Under the pieces are notes generated by a model that was not told where the DNA came from, searched no databases, and saw only the letters and a list, made by a program, of their open reading frames with translations. Made by a program: the position numbers and the translations under genes. From the NCBI RefSeq assembly GCF_002075885.1, contig NZ_MDET01000045.1, positions 124,001 through 188,000 of the forward strand: 64,000 bases of DNA, written 5' to 3'. Origin of the DNA: Manganibacter manganicus. Its GTDB lineage: Bacteria > Pseudomonadota > Alphaproteobacteria > Rhizobiales > Rhizobiaceae. This document shows, one piece after another, positions 43,770-51,176 of this stretch (position 1 is the stretch's first letter; each line of letters starts with the position of its first letter).

Positions 43770-44828
43770 CTAACGCCGGGAATCGGCGTTGCGACCGAGG
43801 CGCGCGCCTTCTACCGCAATGCCGAGCAGAGCCTGCCGTGCGACCGCGACGGCAAGGTCCGGCCGGCGCCGCGTTTCCAGAACCGCCGCCTGCAGGCGTG
43901 CGAGCCCGCGGTTCAAGGCTGCCGCGCTCCAACGTTGCAGGGCCCGTTCGACCAGTTTACGGCGGGCGTAGAAGATGGGCGGCCGGTGGGCGCCGACAAC
44001 CGATGCGGCATTGCCGCCGCCGCCATCCATGATGCCGCGCATGGAATGCAACGACTGCAGCAGGCGCATTGCCGAACCCAGAGCCTGGAACGGGTGGCTG
44101 CCGGCCTGGCACTGGCGGGTGAAAACCGTGTCGAACGTGTCGATCCGCCCTTCGATTGCCGCATCGACGGCGTCATCAAAGGATTGCCCGGACACATCGC
44201 CGGTCATCATCCGGACATCGTCCAGCGTGATCTCGGCCTTGCCGTGGGCATAAAGTGCGAGTTTTTGGATCTCGGCGCGTGAGGCGAGTCGGTCGCCGCC
44301 GAGATTGCGGCGCAGCGCCTGGCGCGCATCGAGCGCCATAGTCATGCCGGCCTTGGCCAGTTCGTCGTCGATAACGGCCTCGATGCTGCGGTCTTCATCC
44401 GCATAACAGGGCAGGGCCATGGCGCCGGAACCCGCCTCGACCGCGGTTCGCAGGGGCGCGCCCTTCTTAAGCTCGCCGGCTTCGATCAGCACGACGGCAT
44501 CGGCGGCGGGCGCGGCGATCAGGGACTTGACGTCATTGGCAAGCGTCTTCTGCGCGCCGGCGTTGCGGATCCACAGCAGGCGGCGGTCGGAAAACATCGG
44601 CACCGTGCGGGCTTCGTCGAGCAGGCGACCTTCGCCACGGTCGATCTCGGCGGCGTCGAGCTTTACCACGGAGAACGGATCGTCGAGGGGCAGTCCGGTG
44701 TTTCTGGCGAACGCGGCGGCGCGTTCCGCCACCAGCCCGCGATCGGGGCCGTAAAGGAGAACAACGGAAACCCCGGCGTCGGGCCGGGCCAGCCAGGAAT
44801 CGACCTCGTTCGTTTTCTTCTGCGCCAT
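43770..44828 (-). CDS. holA: DNA polymerase III delta subunit
   Basis: The 352-residue clamp-loader delta subunit opens the sliding clamp. Family features include the N-terminal VVLLYGPDRGLVAERA, the helical region after LDDVRMMTG and QSFDDAVDAAIEG, and the HPFQALGSAMRLLQSLHSM segment. It converges with parB, and the 44-base gap may hold a weak terminator I cannot define. In many rhizobia lptE and leuS would come next upstream on the same strand; they are missing here and an unrelated catabolic operon begins 124 bases away. Confidence 0.92.
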   Translation of the reverse strand: MAQKKTNEVDSWLARPDAGVSVVLLYGPDRGLVAERAAAFARNTGLPLDDPFSVVKLDAAEIDRGEGRLLDEARTVPMFSDRRLLWIRNAGAQKTLANDVKSLIAAPAADAVVLIEAGELKKGAPLRTAVEAGSGAMALPCYADEDRSIEAVIDDELAKAGMTMALDARQALRRNLGGDRLASRAEIQKLALYAHGKAEITLDDVRMMTGDVSGQSFDDAVDAAIEGRIDTFDTVFTRQCQAGSHPFQALGSAMRLLQSLHSMRGIMDGGGGNAASVVGAHRPPIFYARRKLVERALQRWSAAALNRGLARLQAAVLETRRRPDLAVAVARQALLGIAVEGARLGRNADSRR

Positions 44829-44841
44829 GGCCTGTCTTAGT

Positions 44842-44887
44842 GCATCGGCTCGAAAAGTGGAATCCGGTTTTCGGATCGCTCCGATGC
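44842..44887. repeat. Palindromic intergenic repeat element
   Basis: The ends GCATCGG (44842-44848) and CCGATGC (44881-44887) form a perfect inverted repeat. The inner parts CGAAAA (44851-44856) and TTTTCG (44868-44873) pair as well. The central AAGTGGAATCCGGTTTTCGG resembles the small intergenic palindromes scattered in rhizobial genomes. Only one clear copy is in the window, so the repeat family is inferred from general resemblance. Confidence 0.6.
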
Positions 44888-44952
44888 GTCATCAAGGTGC
44901 AGGATGGATCCCGATGAGCGGATGGGATGGCAGTGGCTGCTCCCGTGGCCCG

Positions 44953-45627
44953 TTATTCGTCACCCGGCACGCCATAGCTCGGGGCGTCCGAGGGGTTGAT
45001 GGCGCGCGTTACATAAGCGTCGAGCTGGGGCTTGTAGAGTTCCCACAACGCAGCCAGCTCCTCAATCGGGCAGGCTTCGGTCCAGTCGCAACGCAAATCG
45101 GCTACCGGCCAGACGACATCGCGCACCAGCTTCATACCGGCCGAACGGACCGGGCCGGCCTCGCCACCGGCCGTCAGCGCGGCCCGCATGGTGGCTATGA
45201 TGCGGTCGCCGAGATGGCCTTCGGAAGCGAGGAAGGCGTCAACCATGGCTTGCGGCACGCCGTCATGGGCGAGCAGGTTGCCGCCGCAGGCGACATCTTG
45301 AGCCCGCGCCTCGGCCCAGGTGCCGAGCGCCTTCGGGCCGGAATGGATGGCGCTGACGCCGTTCGCGTCGACGGCCAGCACCTGCCGGTATTCGGGATAG
45401 GCGCCGGTGCGTTTCAGGATGGCGACGGCCTCGGTGGCGGACGCGCCGCGCGCCATCAGCTCCAGCCCGCGCGTGCCCAGTGTCGGGTCGGTGACGTTCT
45501 GGCAGGCGACGGCGCCGACGCCGGCCTGTGCATAGGCACAGCGCGCCGCAACGGCCGGCGAGGAGGAGGAAACGGCAACCCCGAACATGCCCGTTTTCGC
45601 GCAGCGCGCGACGATGGAGAAGGTCAT
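44953..45627 (-). CDS. DUF1028 family protein
   Basis: The 224-residue DUF1028 protein belongs to a family with an Ntn-hydrolase-like fold. The N-terminus reads MTFSIVARCAKTGMFGVAVS, and the family segment AYAQAGVGAVACQNVTDPTLG follows. No reaction is firmly assigned; genes of this family often sit in amino-acid or amide catabolic clusters. The ATG at 45627 lies five bases after the ridA stop and has AGAAGG-type spacing on the minus strand. It is the last gene of the ALDH-hydroxyacid DH-monooxygenase-RidA operon. Confidence 0.85.
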   Translation of the reverse strand: MTFSIVARCAKTGMFGVAVSSSSPAVAARCAYAQAGVGAVACQNVTDPTLGTRGLELMARGASATEAVAILKRTGAYPEYRQVLAVDANGVSAIHSGPKALGTWAEARAQDVACGGNLLAHDGVPQAMVDAFLASEGHLGDRIIATMRAALTAGGEAGPVRSAGMKLVRDVVWPVADLRCDWTEACPIEELAALWELYKPQLDAYVTRAINPSDAPSYGVPGDE

Positions 45628-45632
45628 GGCGT

Positions 45633-46049
45633 TCAGTCCGGAATAACGGCGGTGCCGTCGATCTCGACCAGCCAATCCGGCCGGGCCAGCGCCGACACGA
45701 CCAGGCCGGTCGAAACAGGATGCACGCCTTTGATGTATTCGCCCATGGTGCGGTAGACCGCCTCGCGATGGCGGACATCGGTGATGTAGACCACCACCTT
45801 GACGAGGTGCTCCATCTTGCCGCCGGCTTCCTCGATGAGTTGCCTGATGTTCTGCATGACCTTGTGGGTCTGCTCGACCGGATCGTGGCTGCCGATGTCC
45901 TTGGCGGTGTCGAGGTCCTGCGGGCACTGGCCGCGCAGGTAGACGGTCCTGCCGCCTCGCGTGACGACGGCCTGACACAGATCATTGTCGAGCCTTTGTT
46001 CGGGATAGGTATCTTTGGTGTTGAACGGGCGAATTCTCGTATGCGCCAT
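45633..46049 (-). CDS. RidA (YjgF/YER057c/UK114) family protein
   Basis: This 138-residue RidA-like protein belongs to a family that hydrolyses reactive enamine/imine intermediates, such as 2-aminoacrylate from PLP enzymes, to keto acids and ammonia. Family segments include VYLRGQCPQDL (with the substrate-binding Arg), VVVYITDVRHREAVYR and VVSALARPDWLVEID. The ATG at 46049 follows GGGAGA. A diaminopropionate ammonia-lyase at 54.1 kb in the same region would generate exactly such an enamine, so a protective or catalytic role in that pathway is plausible. Confidence 0.9.
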   Translation of the reverse strand: MAHTRIRPFNTKDTYPEQRLDNDLCQAVVTRGGRTVYLRGQCPQDLDTAKDIGSHDPVEQTHKVMQNIRQLIEEAGGKMEHLVKVVVYITDVRHREAVYRTMGEYIKGVHPVSTGLVVSALARPDWLVEIDGTAVIPD

Positions 46050-46091
46050 TGTGGTCTCCCTTGGGTCGGACATGCTGTTCCGAGAAATTGG

Positions 46092-47366
46092 CTATTGCTC
46101 CTCGGCCTGATGCTTCATGGAAGCATGATAGGCCATATATTTGCGCCGCGTCGCAATACGATCCGCCACATGCATGGCGTCGTGCCAGACGCCCCAGATG
46201 AAGCTGGAGCCTCTGCGGGCCTGCCATGGCAAGCCCAGGAAATAGATGCCGGGCTCGACCGATACGCCGCGCTGATGCCTTGGCCTGCCCTTCTCGTCGA
46301 AGGCATCGATCTTTAGCCAGCTATAGTCGACATCATAGCCTGTCGCCCAGATGATCGAGGTGATCCCGGCCCCGGCTACATCCAGTTCGAGGATGGGATG
46401 GGTCATGCATTGCGGGTCCGCATCGATTTTGCGCGCATCGGGCTCTTCGGGAAGGTCGAGGCCGTTGCTGGTGATATAAGCGTCAGCTTCGTCCAGCAGT
46501 GACATCAGATTGGCGTCGCCGCGCCTGATATTATCGCCAAGATCGGACGCGAAGGTCATCAGACCATTGCGGAACGATTCCGTGCGACCGACAAGCGTCA
46601 TTCCCTGCATGGCCAGACGCCGGAAATCGATCGTTTCGCCGCCACGCGCGCCGCTTACCGCAATGGTGACATGCTCGGTGCCAGGCCCCGGCGTCTCGGC
46701 GTCCCATTTGCCCAGAACCCCCAGCCACCAGCAGAAATCACGGCCTCGATAAGAGCGGGGAGGGCGATCGTGCGGGCCGACCGACAGGTATACGCGCTTG
46801 CCCGAACGCAAGAGTTCATCCGCGATCTGCACCCCGGATGACCCCGCGCCAATCACCAGCACCGCGCCTTGCGGTAGCTGGCTCGGATTGCGGTAGGCAT
46901 TGGAATGCATCTGCAACAGCCCTGCGCTCTCGGGCACGATGGAAGGCGTGATCGGGCGTTGGAAAGGCCCGGTTGCGGCGACCACGCTATCGGCTTCGAT
47001 CACTCCTTCCGACGTTTCGACACGGAAGCCGGATCGGCCGACATGCCTTTCCACCTTTTCCACCGCCACGCCGCAGCGGATCGGGGCGGCGATCATTTTG
47101 GCATAGGCGACGAAATAGTCCGCGACCTCCTCCTTCGGCGGGAAGCCGTCGGGGCCTGTGCCGGAAAATTCCATGCCAGGAAATCGGTCGTGCCAGGCGG
47201 GGCCGTTGGCGACCAGCGAGTCCCATCGTTCGGAGCGCCAGCGTTCGGCAATGCGGTTCCGTTCAAGGACGAGGTGAGGCACGCCGCTTCGGGTCAGGTG
47301 CTCGCTCATCGCCACCCCCGCCTGACCCGCACCGACAACCAGCGTGTCCACTTTTTCGACCGGCAT
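46092..47366 (-). CDS. Flavin-containing monooxygenase-like oxidoreductase (CzcO type)
   Basis: The 424-residue FAD- and NAD(P)H-dependent protein has two Rossmann motifs, VVGAGQAGVAMSEHL near residue 10-24 and VIGAGSSGVQIADEL near 168-182. The ATGYD motif lies near the end. The FMO fingerprint FxGxxxHxxY is present only in degenerate form (LLQMHSNAYRN). Members oxidise N- or S-containing or carbonyl compounds; substrate unknown. The ATG at 47366 has AAAAGG upstream, and the gene sits 21 bases after the hydroxy-acid dehydrogenase in the same operon. It could alternatively be an uncharacterised oxidoreductase without oxygenase activity. Confidence 0.8.
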   Translation of the reverse strand: MPVEKVDTLVVGAGQAGVAMSEHLTRSGVPHLVLERNRIAERWRSERWDSLVANGPAWHDRFPGMEFSGTGPDGFPPKEEVADYFVAYAKMIAAPIRCGVAVEKVERHVGRSGFRVETSEGVIEADSVVAATGPFQRPITPSIVPESAGLLQMHSNAYRNPSQLPQGAVLVIGAGSSGVQIADELLRSGKRVYLSVGPHDRPPRSYRGRDFCWWLGVLGKWDAETPGPGTEHVTIAVSGARGGETIDFRRLAMQGMTLVGRTESFRNGLMTFASDLGDNIRRGDANLMSLLDEADAYITSNGLDLPEEPDARKIDADPQCMTHPILELDVAGAGITSIIWATGYDVDYSWLKIDAFDEKGRPRHQRGVSVEPGIYFLGLPWQARRGSSFIWGVWHDAMHVADRIATRRKYMAYHASMKHQAEEQ

Positions 47367-47387
47367 TTGCAGCACCTTTTCTGGCGA

Positions 47388-48704
47388 TTACGGATCGCCG
47401 TTTGCGGAACCCGGCATGTCGCCGACTAAACTCCCGCCTTTTCCAATGACCGGATTCAGATGGTAAAAGTCTTCAGATCGGTTCATGCGCCGGCTCAAGG
47501 CCGAACAATCGCCGATTTTGGTTACCCCCACCTGGCCCATGACGCCTCTGAGTTCAGCCTCGAACATTCTGGCCAGATGAGCTGGCCCTCTCTGCCCCAG
47601 CGCGGCGGTGGCGGCAAGGAACGGCCGTCCCGCAAAAGTGAAATCGGCACCGCATGTGAGTGCCTTCAGGATATCCAGTCCCGAATGGATCGAGCCATCC
47701 AGCATGATCGCGGCACGCCCCGCCACGCGGCGCTTCATTGTCTGCACGAGGTCGATCGCGGCCGGCGCCGCATCGAATTGCCGTCCGCCGTGGTTCGATA
47801 CGATAATTCCGTCGATGCCGAGCTTCACCGCGTGTTCGGCATCGTCCGGATGCTGGATTCCCTTGAGCACAAGAGGTCCTTGCCACTTCTGGCGAATGCG
47901 CTCGATCAGATCCCAGGTGACCGCCCCGGATATATGTCGGTCGACATAGCCGGCAACGTCAGCAGGTCGGCGGCTTCCCTTCACATAAGGAATGAAATTG
48001 GCGAAGCGGGGCTGCCGGTGGCGAAGCGTGGAAAACGCCCAGACCGGTGCACGCGCCACATCGTAGATTGTCTTCCAGGTCGGTCGGAACGGCACGGTCA
48101 AACCGTTGCGCAGATCACGCAGGCGTTTTTGCCGCATGGGCGTATCCAGGGTGAGAACGAGAGCATGGACGCCGGCGCGTGTCGCTCTATCGACCATGTC
48201 CAATGTTACGCGGTAGTCGTCTTCGGGCACCGCGTAGAGCTGCAGCCACACGACGCTCGGGGCGATGCGGGCGATCGTTTCGATATCGGTGTTGGAAACC
48301 ATCGACAGCACGAACGGGATCCCCGCCTTTTCCGCGGCTGCAGCCATGGCGTCATCCGCGTTCGGCCATACCAAACCCGACAATCCCATCGGGGCAATCC
48401 CGAGAGGCAGCGCATAATTCCGCCCGAACAGGGACGCGGTGAGATGCGGCGCGCTTGTATCGAAACCATAGCGGGGAATGATTTCGATGGCATCCAATGC
48501 CCGGCGGTTGCGTTCGATGCAGATTTCATCGCCGACACCGCCTTCGAGATAATCGAAGGCGAATCTCGGGGTCCGCCGTTTCGCACGCTTCATGAGGGCC
48601 TGAAGGCCGGGATACCGGCGAAGGCGAGTTGCGTCGGCGCTGGCGGAAGCACCAGCGCCCCATCCCGTCCCGCCTCCGGCTTGCGCTTGCTTCGAACTCG
48701 CCAT
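47388..48704 (-). CDS. FMN-dependent alpha-hydroxy acid dehydrogenase/oxidase
   Basis: The 438-residue enzyme of the L-lactate / mandelate dehydrogenase family oxidises a 2-hydroxy acid to the 2-oxo acid with FMN. The FMN and substrate elements are present: LGIAPMGLSGLVWPNAD, the catalytic His in GIIVSNHGGRQFD, and the phosphate-binding DGSIHSGLDILKAL. The ATG at 48704 has GGAGG six bases upstream, which decides it over the frame from 48722. The N-terminal 30 residues are Gly/Ala-rich and not conserved. It lies directly after the aldehyde dehydrogenase and opposite the ThDP enzyme operon, which together resemble a hydroxy-acid-to-acid pathway. Confidence 0.88.
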   Translation of the reverse strand: MASSKQAQAGGGTGWGAGASASADATRLRRYPGLQALMKRAKRRTPRFAFDYLEGGVGDEICIERNRRALDAIEIIPRYGFDTSAPHLTASLFGRNYALPLGIAPMGLSGLVWPNADDAMAAAAEKAGIPFVLSMVSNTDIETIARIAPSVVWLQLYAVPEDDYRVTLDMVDRATRAGVHALVLTLDTPMRQKRLRDLRNGLTVPFRPTWKTIYDVARAPVWAFSTLRHRQPRFANFIPYVKGSRRPADVAGYVDRHISGAVTWDLIERIRQKWQGPLVLKGIQHPDDAEHAVKLGIDGIIVSNHGGRQFDAAPAAIDLVQTMKRRVAGRAAIMLDGSIHSGLDILKALTCGADFTFAGRPFLAATAALGQRGPAHLARMFEAELRGVMGQVGVTKIGDCSALSRRMNRSEDFYHLNPVIGKGGSLVGDMPGSANGDP

Positions 48705-48725
48705 GCCAGCCTCCCCAGGCAAAGA

Positions 48726-50189
48726 TCAGGACGGCATTGGATGATGGACGCAGAAGTTCTTGATCTGCTGATAGGCAGCCAGTGCTTCCAGCCCTTTCTC
48801 ACGACCGTACCCAGACAGTTTGTAGCCGCCGAACGGGAACTCCACGTCGAGGCCGACGCCAAAGGAATTGACCCACACCTGGCCGACACGCAGCTTTTCA
48901 CCAACCGAAAGGGCGGCGGCGATATTGCTGGTGTGGACGCCGGCAACGAGGCCGAAGGGCGAGTCGTTTGCCATGCGTACGGCATCTTCCGCGGAGTCGA
49001 AGGGAATGACGGTCAGCACCGGCCCAAAAATTTCCTCGCGGGCAATGCGGGTGTCGTTACCGGCGCCGACCACGAGCGCCGGGCGGACGAACGCGCCCCC
49101 GGCCAGGGCCGGCGCGTTCGGCTTCTCCGCTCCCATGAGAAGATCACCGTCCTGGCGCGCAACGTCGAAATAGCGCTCGACGTCCTGCATGTGCCTGGTG
49201 CTGATCAGCGGCCCCATGTCGGGGTCGTCGACACCCGCGCCGAGCGTCATGGCGCTGATGTGAGAATGCAGCCGTGAAACGACTTCGTCATACGCCGAGC
49301 GCTGGACGAAAAGGCGTGTCCCGGCATTGCAGACCTGTCCGCAATGGGTCAGGAAGCCGCCGGCGATGATCGGCAAAACCTTGTCCATGTCGGCATCGGC
49401 GAACAGGATCTGCGCCGACTTGCCGCCGAGTTCCATATTGCAGGGGACGGCATGGGAGGCCGCTGCCACCAGCACGCGCTCACCGGTCTCCACCGACCCG
49501 GTAAAGGTGATCTGGTCGACGCCCTTGTGGCGCGCCAGCAGATCACCGACCAACGAGCCGCGCCCGTTGACGAGATTGACGAGGCCGTCGGGCAAGCCGG
49601 CTTCCTGGCAGATTTTCATGAATTCGTAAGCCGTCACCGGTGTTTCCGCCGACGGCTTGATGATGACCGAGCAGCCGGCGGCAAGTGCCGGGGCCACGCC
49701 GCGCGCGATAAGCTGAAGAGGATAGTTCCACGGAATGATGTGGAGGCTGACGCCGATCGGTTCCTTCACCGTCCAGTCGGACCAATCCGGGCCGAGCGGA
49801 ATGGAATTGCCGTGCATCTTGTCGGCAGCGCCACCGTAGAACTCGAAGAAACGGGCGGAGCAATCGACTTCCCAATAAGCGTCGCGCAGCGGCTTGCCGC
49901 TGTCCGTGCTCTCCAGCCGGGCAATTTCATCCCGTCGTTCCAGCAGCAGGGCAGCGATCCGCTGCATGGCGCGGCCCCGTTCAAAAGGTCGTAAGCGTCG
50001 CCAGGGGCCGTTGTCGAAGGCTTGGCATGCTGCGGCAACGGCGGCTTCGACTTCGGCCGCTCCGGCACGGGCGAATTCAGCTATGACCGCGCCCGTCGAT
50101 GGATCGACGCTCTGGCCGACGCCATCGGACCCCTCGTTGAGAACCTTGTTGCCGTAGACGAGCGGAATGAAGCGAGGATGAGCGGTCAT
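48726..50189 (-). CDS. NAD(P)-dependent aldehyde dehydrogenase
   Basis: This 487-residue aldehyde dehydrogenase oxidises aldehydes to acids with NAD(P). The conserved Glu is in MELGGKSAQIL, the catalytic Cys is in THCGQVCNAGTRLF, and FTGSVETGERV is the nucleotide-binding loop. EEIFGPVLTVIPF and the C-terminal GYGREKG are also typical. The ATG at 50189 follows GGGAGA; the frame upstream to 50648 is only open antisense to the SDR gene. It is the first gene of the minus-strand operon and diverges from the SDR gene across 158 bases that contain a GntR-type site. Natural substrate unknown. Confidence 0.92.
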   Translation of the reverse strand: MTAHPRFIPLVYGNKVLNEGSDGVGQSVDPSTGAVIAEFARAGAAEVEAAVAAACQAFDNGPWRRLRPFERGRAMQRIAALLLERRDEIARLESTDSGKPLRDAYWEVDCSARFFEFYGGAADKMHGNSIPLGPDWSDWTVKEPIGVSLHIIPWNYPLQLIARGVAPALAAGCSVIIKPSAETPVTAYEFMKICQEAGLPDGLVNLVNGRGSLVGDLLARHKGVDQITFTGSVETGERVLVAAASHAVPCNMELGGKSAQILFADADMDKVLPIIAGGFLTHCGQVCNAGTRLFVQRSAYDEVVSRLHSHISAMTLGAGVDDPDMGPLISTRHMQDVERYFDVARQDGDLLMGAEKPNAPALAGGAFVRPALVVGAGNDTRIAREEIFGPVLTVIPFDSAEDAVRMANDSPFGLVAGVHTSNIAAALSVGEKLRVGQVWVNSFGVGLDVEFPFGGYKLSGYGREKGLEALAAYQQIKNFCVHHPMPS

Positions 50190-50246
50190 AAATTCTCCCT
50201 TGGCCAATGCTGGCCCGCGCTGGCTGATATTGCGCAATACACTCCT

Positions 50247-50265
50247 ATTGTGTATACAATCAATC
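50247..50265. promoter_or_regulatory. Putative GntR/FCD operator in the divergent ALDH-SDR promoter
   Basis: ATTGTGTATACAATCAATC has arms ATTG and CAAT six bases apart around TGTATACA, a typical GntR/FadR-like shape. The right part (GTATACAATCAATC) is repeated almost exactly before the ABC transporter at 61361 (GTATGCAATCAATC). The regulator gene lies at 53275 in the same cluster. Binding is inferred. Confidence 0.55.
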
Positions 50266-50347
50266 AATATTTGTCGACATGATTTGACAGCATGTCCGCA
50301 GAATGTTAGGCGTCCGTCGTCAGGACGGTCAGTAATTGGGGGAGTCC

Positions 50348-51136
50348 ATGGACCTCGGATTGAAGGGAAAATGTGCTCTCGTAACCGCCGCGTCGCGAGG
50401 TCTCGGGCGGGCTTCGGCGCTTGCGCTGGCAGCCGAAGGCGCGAAGGTGGCCGTGGCCGGGCGCAATGTCGGAGCCTTGGACGAACTGGTACGGGAACTG
50501 CTCGCCGCGGGCGCGTCGGATGCGATGGCCGTTCAGATGGACCTTGCCCGGCACGAGACGCTGCGCCCTGGCGTCGATGCGGTGGCGCATAAATTCGGTA
50601 GCCTGGACATCTTTCTCGGCAATACGGGCGGCCCGGCTTCCGGACCATTCCTCAGCGTTTCGAGCGAAGCGTGGCAAGCGGCGATCAATGAAATCCTGCT
50701 GCCGCTCGTGGATCTTTCCCGTGCCGTGCTTCCGCACATGCAGGCAGCGGGTGGCGGGCGCATCATGTTCGTGACGACCGTCGGCGTGAAAATGGTGCAG
50801 CCCAACATGGTTCTTTCGGATTCGCTGCGGCTGGCCGTTGTCGGCCTGGCCAAATCGCTGTCGATCGAGTTTGCGCATGAAAACATCATGGTGAACTGCC
50901 TGTGCCCCGGTCCGTTCGCCACCGACCGCATGGAAGATTTGATTGTCGCCAGCATGGAGCGCGATGGCCTTTCGCGCGCCGACGCCGAAGCGGTGTGGCT
51001 GGACGAGGTGCCGGCGCGCAAATTCGGCGATCCGGGCGATTTCGGGGCCATCGTTGCGACGCTGGCCTCGTCGCGCGGCGGCTTTATCACCGGCACCGCC
51101 ATCGCGCTCGACGGCGGCAAGTCGCGTGCTTATTGA
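50348..51136 (+). CDS. SDR-family oxidoreductase with atypical active site
   Basis: The 262-residue Rossmann-fold SDR has the nucleotide loop TAASRGLGRASALAL and the subfamily sequence GNTGGPASGPF in place of NNAG. The expected Tyr-x-x-x-Lys catalytic motif is replaced: the aligned segment MVLSDSLRLAVVG has Ser and Arg where Tyr and Lys would stand. This is seen in a recognised SDR subfamily, so a different chemistry or a non-catalytic role is possible. The ATG at 50348 follows GGGGGAG. It starts the plus-strand operon with the ThDP enzyme and cupin. Confidence 0.85.
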   Translation: MDLGLKGKCALVTAASRGLGRASALALAAEGAKVAVAGRNVGALDELVRELLAAGASDAMAVQMDLARHETLRPGVDAVAHKFGSLDIFLGNTGGPASGPFLSVSSEAWQAAINEILLPLVDLSRAVLPHMQAAGGGRIMFVTTVGVKMVQPNMVLSDSLRLAVVGLAKSLSIEFAHENIMVNCLCPGPFATDRMEDLIVASMERDGLSRADAEAVWLDEVPARKFGDPGDFGAIVATLASSRGGFITGTAIALDGGKSRAY

Positions 51137-51176
51137 GCGCCTCGCCGGCGCCGGGAAGATTGCAGCGGAGATCGAC

